From: Clostridiales bacterium
GTDB taxonomy: Bacteria > Bacillota > Clostridia > Oscillospirales > Ruminococcaceae
DNA length: 9,011 bases
Assembly (NCBI GenBank): GCA_012800685.1
Contig: JAAZIT010000398.1
Span: forward strand, 1 to 9,011
Direction: 5' to 3'
Shown: positions 5,640-9,011 of the stretch, piece by piece
Layout: every line of letters starts with the position of its first letter
Numbering within the stretch: the first letter of the stretch is position 1
The notes under the pieces: model-generated
What the model saw: the letters and a program-made list of their open reading frames with translations, nothing else
The model's database searches: none
Told to the model about the DNA's origin: nothing
Translations under genes and position numbers: made by a program

Positions 5640-5679
5640 TGCAAAAAAAGAACCTTCCTACGCTTAAGAAAGTTCTTTT
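5640..5679 (-). terminator. Rho-independent terminator of the - strand membrane-protein genes
   Basis: Read on the - strand, AAAAGAAC, a mismatch base and TTC pair with GAA, a mismatch base and GTTCTTTT (5646-5657 with 5668-5679). This gives 11 pairs with one mismatch and a 10-nt loop, followed by a run of seven T (5649 down to 5643). It lies about 40 bp past the TAA at 5719, the expected place for the end of that transcript. Confidence 0.7.
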
Positions 5680-5718
5680 CACTTCATAACTGCCAAGGTT
5701 ACCACGCCAGAAAAACAG

Positions 5719-5913
5719 TTATTTACATTTAAAACGTTTTATAAGAAATTTTAATCCGACTGAAACAACAAAGCTGACGATTGCGCCTACTCCGGCTAAA
5801 ACCGCCGTCCGGACAATGTCTTCAAGAAATAAATTGCTGAAAACCGACAATAATATACCTCCGAATGTTCCAGCATAGACATTCCCGGTACTGACTGTTT
5901 CAAGGATTTTCAT
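5719..5913 (-). CDS. Small two-helix membrane protein (holin-like), function unknown
   Basis: A 64-residue protein with two hydrophobic segments: about 12-26 (GTFGGILLSVFSNLF) and about 32-55 (AVLAGVGAIVSFVVSVGLKFLI), then a basic tail KRFKCK. Size and layout resemble holins, but no family motif proves this. The ATG at 5913 is chosen because AGGAG (5923-5927) lies 9 nt upstream, a rare clear Shine-Dalgarno in this window; the upstream in-frame TTG at 5943 and ATG at 5931 lack this. The start lies inside the preceding gene, overlapping its end by 14 bp, so translation is probably coupled. The terminator at 5640-5679 ends the transcript. It probably works with its neighbour in the inner membrane; the role is unknown. 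Confidence 0.65.
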   Translation of the reverse strand: MKILETVSTGNVYAGTFGGILLSVFSNLFLEDIVRTAVLAGVGAIVSFVVSVGLKFLIKRFKCK

Positions 5914-6136
5914 TTTCGGAATCTCCTGCATTTTCGCTGTCAACCGTAGCTTGACTAACGGCAGTCAGGACACCGCCCGCCAAAGCTACATATCCCGCAA
6001 TCGTAACAAGTCCTGCCGGAACTGCAATCGGTGCAGTCAGAATTACCCCGCCGATAGTTGCCAAAGTCAAGCCAATATTACGCAATACTTTGAAAAACTT
6101 CGGAGTAGGCGCTTTTACCCGTTCAACGAGATTCAT
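5900..6136 (-). CDS. Small membrane protein with an acidic tail, function unknown
   Basis: A 78-residue protein. The N-terminal part, VERVKAPTPKFFKVLRNIG, is basic. Two hydrophobic segments follow, at about 20-37 (LTLATIGGVILTAPIAVP) and about 40-58 (LVTIAGYVALAGGVLTAVS), then an acidic tail rich in Glu, Asp and Asn. It looks like a small inner-membrane protein, possibly holin-like. I have a general impression of similar proteins in other Bacteroidota but no known function. The start is the ATG at 6136; no Shine-Dalgarno is seen. The 3' end overlaps the next gene by 14 bp. An IS lies only 22 bp upstream of the ATG, so the gene is cut off from its native leader and from the 249-residue gene upstream; expression may now depend on read-through from the IS. 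Confidence 0.7.
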   Translation of the reverse strand: MNLVERVKAPTPKFFKVLRNIGLTLATIGGVILTAPIAVPAGLVTIAGYVALAGGVLTAVSQATVDSENAGDSENENP

Positions 6137-6181
6137 ATCATTCGGATTGCTTGTATTTAGTCGCTCCTTATAAATTGTATT

Positions 6182-7510
6182 TTATGCGCCAGCAAAGTAA
6201 AAATCTTGTTGGAAAAAGATTTTGAAAATTAAACGTAAAAACTCTTTTTTGAGTTTTTCCATCATTTTCTTCAAATTCCAGGCAGTAGCAGCCATAAATG
6301 CATTGATTTGTATACCTTTTTCACCTAACAGATAATTTTGTTCCATACGGAAATCACTTTTCAGATGTCCGATGATTGGTTCGATAGCTGCTCTGGCTCT
6401 GCATTTTTTACGTTTCTGCTGTTTCTGATAATTCGTTGCGCTCTGTTTTGGTTTATCCGGAGTGATAATCTTCACGCCTCGTATCTGAGCCTTTCCTTTC
6501 CCCCCTCTGTCATAGGCCAATTCTTTGGGTAATTGTAATTTGTTTCCCTCCATCTGATCAAGTAGCGGCTCTATGGTATGACCATCAAAGGGATTATCCA
6601 AAAAAGCTTTGATAGCTGTGATGATTTTCTTTCCCTTGGAACCCGTTGTTATTAATCCTACTTTGTTCCCAAATTCATATTGTCGATGTGCTTTACCTTT
6701 GGCAATACAACGAGTAAAAGGTTTATGAAGACTGTAAATCTTATTCGTATCATTTTTCTGTTGATTCACTGCACGTTTGTAAATCTCCAAATCTCTTTCA
6801 TATCTTTTTAGCTGAGTCTCACTCATTTTACGTTCCAGTTCTCTGATTTGCGTATTGGCAATGGTTTTTAAACGCCTGTTGGCCTTGCGTGCCTTCTTTG
6901 CCCGTTTGGGATGTTTACCATTGTAGGTGTCTCGTACTAATTGTTTACTCTCACGTGTGTAACGTTGACGCTGAGCAATGTCTTCTTTCTGGGCAATCTG
7001 ATTGCATTTGTCAATTACCTTTTTACAGAGTTTGGCATCCGTGGGAAAGGTGGTGTTGTTTCCCTGAACGGTAGTGTCCGATAAAACAAAGCGAGATTTT
7101 TTGGCAACCTCTACACCATGCAAGTGAACACTGTAAGCAAATATCTTAGAGATACCCTCCTCACCAACACGATTGCGAAAATGAACAAAATCACTCGGAT
7201 CGAAAGGAAACTTATGCTCAAAATAAACACCTCCGCAAAAATATTGAAAGTAAACATCCCGTACCCAAAACTCCGGAATACGTTCATCTCCCAAATTATA
7301 CAAATGTTTAAGAAGTAAACATCCAACCATAAGACGGATGGGAACACTCGGTGCTCCTTTATCCGAATAATACTTTGAAAACTCCTTTTCAAAATAAGAC
7401 CAGTCTATTTTCTTGGACAATAAAACCAATTCCTGGTTCATGTTTATAAAATCTTCTAACCGTGGACGAAATAAATCGCGTTGAGAACTTTCCGGTAATT
7501 TTCCTATCAT
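6182..7510 (-). CDS. IS5-like DDE transposase
   Basis: A 442-residue transposase. The N-terminal domain (about 1-125) has the IS5-type opening FRPRLEDFI, then RLMVGCLLLKHLYNLGDE, FWVRDVYFQYFCG and DPSDFVHFRNRVGEEG. The DDE catalytic triad is visible as D145 (LSDTTVQGNN), D334 (AYDRGGKGK) and E377 (EPIIGHLKSD). A lysine/arginine-rich insertion with predicted coiled coil lies at about 160-260 between the first two acidic residues. The ATG at 7510 is chosen; the longer frame starts at a TTG (7552) that overlaps the predicted promoter. The stop is 11 bp inside the left terminal repeat. A promoter -7 motif TATATTTG lies on the - strand at 7550-7557, about 40 bp upstream. The frame is intact and the triad complete, so it is probably active. 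Confidence 0.92.
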   Translation of the reverse strand: MIGKLPESSQRDLFRPRLEDFINMNQELVLLSKKIDWSYFEKEFSKYYSDKGAPSVPIRLMVGCLLLKHLYNLGDERIPEFWVRDVYFQYFCGGVYFEHKFPFDPSDFVHFRNRVGEEGISKIFAYSVHLHGVEVAKKSRFVLSDTTVQGNNTTFPTDAKLCKKVIDKCNQIAQKEDIAQRQRYTRESKQLVRDTYNGKHPKRAKKARKANRRLKTIANTQIRELERKMSETQLKRYERDLEIYKRAVNQQKNDTNKIYSLHKPFTRCIAKGKAHRQYEFGNKVGLITTGSKGKKIITAIKAFLDNPFDGHTIEPLLDQMEGNKLQLPKELAYDRGGKGKAQIRGVKIITPDKPKQSATNYQKQQKRKKCRARAAIEPIIGHLKSDFRMEQNYLLGEKGIQINAFMAATAWNLKKMMEKLKKEFLRLIFKIFFQQDFYFAGA

Positions 7511-7531
7511 AATTTGCAGGGTTTTAATGCG

Positions 7532-7557
7532 TAAAGATACAAAATACTGCAAATATA
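7532..7557 (-). promoter_or_regulatory. Transposase promoter (-7 element)
   Basis: On the - strand, TATATTTG (7550-7557) matches the Bacteroidota -7 consensus TAnnTTTG. A weaker TATCTTTA follows at 7532-7539. No good -33 TTTG at the usual distance is visible. It lies 40 bp upstream of the chosen transposase start. Confidence 0.4.
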
Positions 7558-7686
7558 CACAAGCTTTTTAGAGGTTATTTTATTGAATGTCAGAAATATA
7601 AGTGGCTTTTAAGGAGCGACTATTTACATTTTCTTCGCTCATAAATCTTAGAATTAAATTTTAAATAACTTCAGAGAATTGGAAAG

Positions 7687-7759
7687 TCTCCCAAAAACTA
7701 TTTTCCTTTTTCTTCCCCCTTGTGGGGGAAGTGTCCGAAGGACGATGGGGGTTGGGAGA
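7687..7759. repeat. Intergenic element folding as a three-way junction
   Basis: An outer stem TCTCCCAA (7687-7694) / TTGGGAGA (7752-7759) encloses two perfect hairpins: CTTCCCCC-TTGT-GGGGGAAG (7712-7731) and GTCC-GAA-GGAC (7733-7743). It lies in the gap after the 249-residue gene, just before its TAA. There is no clear T tract on the - strand side, so it does not look like a standard terminator. It resembles repetitive extragenic palindromes. The tail GGGAGATTTAGAGGGG (7754-7769) is echoed by GGGGATTTAGGGG at 5214-5226. Confidence 0.55.
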
Positions 7760-7773
7760 TTTAGAGGGGCCTT

Positions 7774-8523
7774 TTACACTACCTCAACAATCGCTAACAC
7801 ATTATACGCCCCATTTTTCAACGAATAATTAATCCGGTTTACCTCCTGAACAAACTCAATGCAAAACAAGATAAACTTCGTACCCTCCATTTGCGGGATT
7901 TCCTCCGGAATAACCGTTAACGAATCAACCTCTCCATTTATTTCCATACAAACAGGATCTGAGCATGTCATGGCTGAATTTCCATTTTCAAAATCAACCA
8001 CAGCAAAACCACTTTTGAATATCACATGAGTAGCTCCCGGAGGATAATTAATTTCTTCCTGCGTAATCAATGATTCGATCCTGATCTTACCCGTGTCAAT
8101 ATCCACCCCATAAGGAGCATACAATACCGAACCCATTACTGCATTCACATTGAAGTTAAAGCCTTTCAGTAAAGCTTTTCCCGCATCCAATAACAGTCCT
8201 TCAGCAACGCTTCGTTCACCGCGTTCGTTCGCCTCGTCCAAATTCTTGATCTGCGACATGATTTTGGTTAATCGCGCCGTTACCCGATTATCCGAAGCAT
8301 TTTTACCCAACACCCGCACCGCGTCACGCAACAATTTTCCCGCAGAAGCCGAATGCCCGAACTCCGCTCCGTTTTCTCTTGTCCTGGCAAATGCAGGATC
8401 GTTCGCAATCCGGCTGGCTTCCACACCACCTTTTTCACGTGCCAAGTAACCGTCTTTCGACTTGTAGAACGAAATATCTCCAATCGCTCCTTTTAATTTG
8501 ATAATACCTTTTTGTCTTGCCAT
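7774..8523 (-). CDS. Uncharacterised 249-residue protein, Bacteroidota-type
   Basis: Function not recognised. The N-terminal part (about 1-110) is basic, with a distinctive opening, KLKGAIGDISFYKSKDGYLA, then NDPAFARTRENGAEFGHS and GKLLRDAVRVLG. The spacing of Gly-Ile-Gly, Tyr-Gly and an Arg-rich stretch recalls widespread small Bacteroidota proteins of unknown role. The C-terminal half (about 130-249) looks beta-rich and includes a Cys-containing segment, MTCSDPVCMEI. There is no signal peptide or membrane segment, so it is probably cytoplasmic or an exported structural part. The ATG at 8523 fits a well-formed promoter (8551-8583) with a leader of about 22 nt. Downstream come a palindromic element, the IS, and two small membrane proteins on the same strand, possibly once a single transcription unit. 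No damage is visible. Confidence 0.75.
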   Translation of the reverse strand: MARQKGIIKLKGAIGDISFYKSKDGYLAREKGGVEASRIANDPAFARTRENGAEFGHSASAGKLLRDAVRVLGKNASDNRVTARLTKIMSQIKNLDEANERGERSVAEGLLLDAGKALLKGFNFNVNAVMGSVLYAPYGVDIDTGKIRIESLITQEEINYPPGATHVIFKSGFAVVDFENGNSAMTCSDPVCMEINGEVDSLTVIPEEIPQMEGTKFILFCIEFVQEVNRINYSLKNGAYNVLAIVEVV

Positions 8524-8550
8524 AATATAAATAGTTTAGAATTACGCAGG

Positions 8551-8583
8551 CAAATATAAATACAGCCGATAAGCATTTGCAAA
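8551..8583 (-). promoter_or_regulatory. Promoter of the 249-residue gene
   Basis: On the - strand, TTTG (8580-8583) is separated by 21 bp from TATATTTG (8551-8558). This is the Bacteroidota sigma-ABfr arrangement of a -33 TTTG and a -7 TAnnTTTG at the accepted spacing. Transcription would start near 8545, about 22 nt before the ATG at 8523. Confidence 0.7.
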
Positions 8584-8598
8584 TCAGGCGTTCCGCAT

Positions 8599-8610
8599 AG
8601 GAATATTCCT
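8599..8610. promoter_or_regulatory. Perfect 12-bp palindrome between divergent promoters
   Basis: AGGAATATTCCT is a perfect palindrome in the 166-bp gap between the divergent genes starting at 8523 and 8690. It lies 16 bp upstream of the - strand -33 box and upstream of the + strand promoter, a natural site for a dimeric regulator serving both genes. Confidence 0.45.
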
Positions 8611-8634
8611 GCCGATTATGCCGAAAAAGGCTTT

Positions 8635-8662
8635 TTTGTACAACGGATTGTTTGTATCTTTG
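8635..8662 (+). promoter_or_regulatory. Promoter of the 65-residue gene
   Basis: TATCTTTG (8655-8662) matches TAnnTTTG, and TTTG (8635-8638) lies 16 bp upstream, a little closer than ideal. Transcription from about 8668 decides the start at 8690, because the longer ATG at 8618 lies upstream of the promoter. GTATCTTTGC (8654-8663) also fits the GTAnnTTTGC core used by the CTnDOT integrase. Confidence 0.55.
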
Positions 8663-8689
8663 CGGAAAAGAAGCGGTCTTTTTATTCTA

Positions 8690-8887
8690 ATGGAATCAAA
8701 ACGGATATGCATATACCCAAAGGATATACAGCGTATCACAGGCAGAAGCGAGCGTTACGGAAGGGCATTGATTGCAAAAATCAAGGAAGAATACAAAAAA
8801 GAAGAACACCAATTCGTTACCGTCGAAGAATTCTGCCGATACACAGGCTTGGCAACCGAACAAGTCTATCCTCTCATTACGGGATGA
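8690..8887 (+). CDS. Small protein with two HTH-like segments, function unknown
   Basis: A 65-residue protein. The first segment (about 8-36), IYPKDIQRITGRSERYGRAL, reads like a helix-turn-helix with a basic helix. The second (about 43-62), FVTVEEFCRYTGLATEQVYP, resembles an excisionase-type helix pair. Similar small proteins seem common in Bacteroidota, but I know no experimental function. It could bind DNA, perhaps regulating the divergent 249-residue gene across the palindrome at 8599-8610. The ATG at 8690 follows the predicted transcription start by about 22 nt; no Shine-Dalgarno is seen. The in-frame ATG at 8618 would add 24 residues (MPKKAFLYNGLF...) that overlap the promoter and look non-coding. 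The stop is TGA at 8885-8887. Confidence 0.65.
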   Translation: MESKRICIYPKDIQRITGRSERYGRALIAKIKEEYKKEEHQFVTVEEFCRYTGLATEQVYPLITG

Positions 8888-9011
8888 TATATAGATGAAG
8901 CATAGATACTCCCTATCATCTCCCTACATAGTGTATGAAAACTATACTAAAAATTGGTCTGCTGAAAGTTTACCCCTCAAAAAACGGTTAATCAACTCAA
9001 AAAATCACAGA
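8888..9011. other. Gene-free right edge
   Basis: An AT-rich stretch with no supported gene. A weak stem ATAGT/ACTAT (8928-8932/8941-8945) is the only structure noticed, and it lacks a T tract, so it is not called a terminator. Confidence 0.3.

Larger units (their letters stand above)
6159..7621 (-). mobile_element. Complete IS5-family-like insertion sequence
   Basis: A 1463-bp element. Its ends are exact 12-bp terminal inverted repeats, AGTCGCTCCTTA (6159-6170) and TAAGGAGCGACT (7610-7621). It is flanked by a 4-bp direct repeat ATTT (6155-6158 and 7622-7625), the target-site duplication. A single transposase gene fills almost the whole element on the - strand. Intact ends, duplication and reading frame indicate a recent and possibly still mobile insertion. 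The restored empty site reads continuous sequence upstream of the 78-residue membrane-protein gene. Confidence 0.92.

Noticed and set aside
8618..8689. Longer start (ATG 8618) of the small HTH-like protein
   Set aside because: The extra 24 codons overlap the TAnnTTTG promoter at 8655-8662 and look non-coding.
1..9011. tRNA or rRNA genes as an ICE integration site
   Set aside because: No cloverleaf or rRNA-like sequence was recognised by eye on either strand.

Overview
The window looks like DNA from the phylum Bacteroidota, probably Bacteroidales. Promoters carry the TAnnTTTG -7 element typical of this phylum, Shine-Dalgarno sequences are mostly absent, the DNA is AT-rich, and several proteins resemble families seen mainly in this phylum. 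This is judged by eye; no database search was possible.

Positions 1-2849 (+ strand) look like the end of a transfer region plus a replication module of an integrative conjugative element (ICE). They hold a GH108-type muramidase cut by the left edge, a strongly structured non-coding stretch (about 598-781), a small excisionase-like HTH protein, a replication-initiator-like gene (1167-2174) and a DnaC/IstB-like ATPase gene (2244-2849). The last two are each broken by one in-frame nonsense codon (TAG at 1629, TGA at 2688), with clear coding sequence after it. Inside the initiator gene are seven exact-length 33-bp repeats followed by an almost pure A/T tract built of 9-bp repeats. The arrangement is like the phage lambda O-ori-P layout: an origin inside the initiator gene, with a helicase-loader gene next.

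Positions 2850-4582 hold a two-gene AbiE-type toxin-antitoxin/abortive-infection operon: AbiEi antitoxin-regulator, then AbiEii nucleotidyltransferase. A promoter sits between two inverted operator-like copies. Positions 4583-5640 hold no convincing gene but are rich in inverted repeats, including a nested palindrome (4995-5045) and a perfect 16-bp inverted repeat with arms 228 bp apart. This may be an oriT or regulatory region left from the ICE.

Positions 5643-8523 (- strand) carry a cluster of three uncharacterised genes: a 249-residue protein, then two short membrane proteins that overlap and look translationally coupled, ending at a rho-independent terminator. A complete 1463-bp IS5-like insertion sequence (6159-7621, 12-bp terminal repeats, 4-bp target duplication ATTT) has landed just upstream of the first membrane-protein gene and splits the cluster. 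A 65-residue protein of unknown function is transcribed divergently from 8690.

Overall this is accessory DNA: a decaying ICE replication and transfer remnant that carries a defence or addiction cassette, next to a small conserved-looking gene cluster disrupted by an IS. No tRNA, rRNA or CRISPR array was seen.
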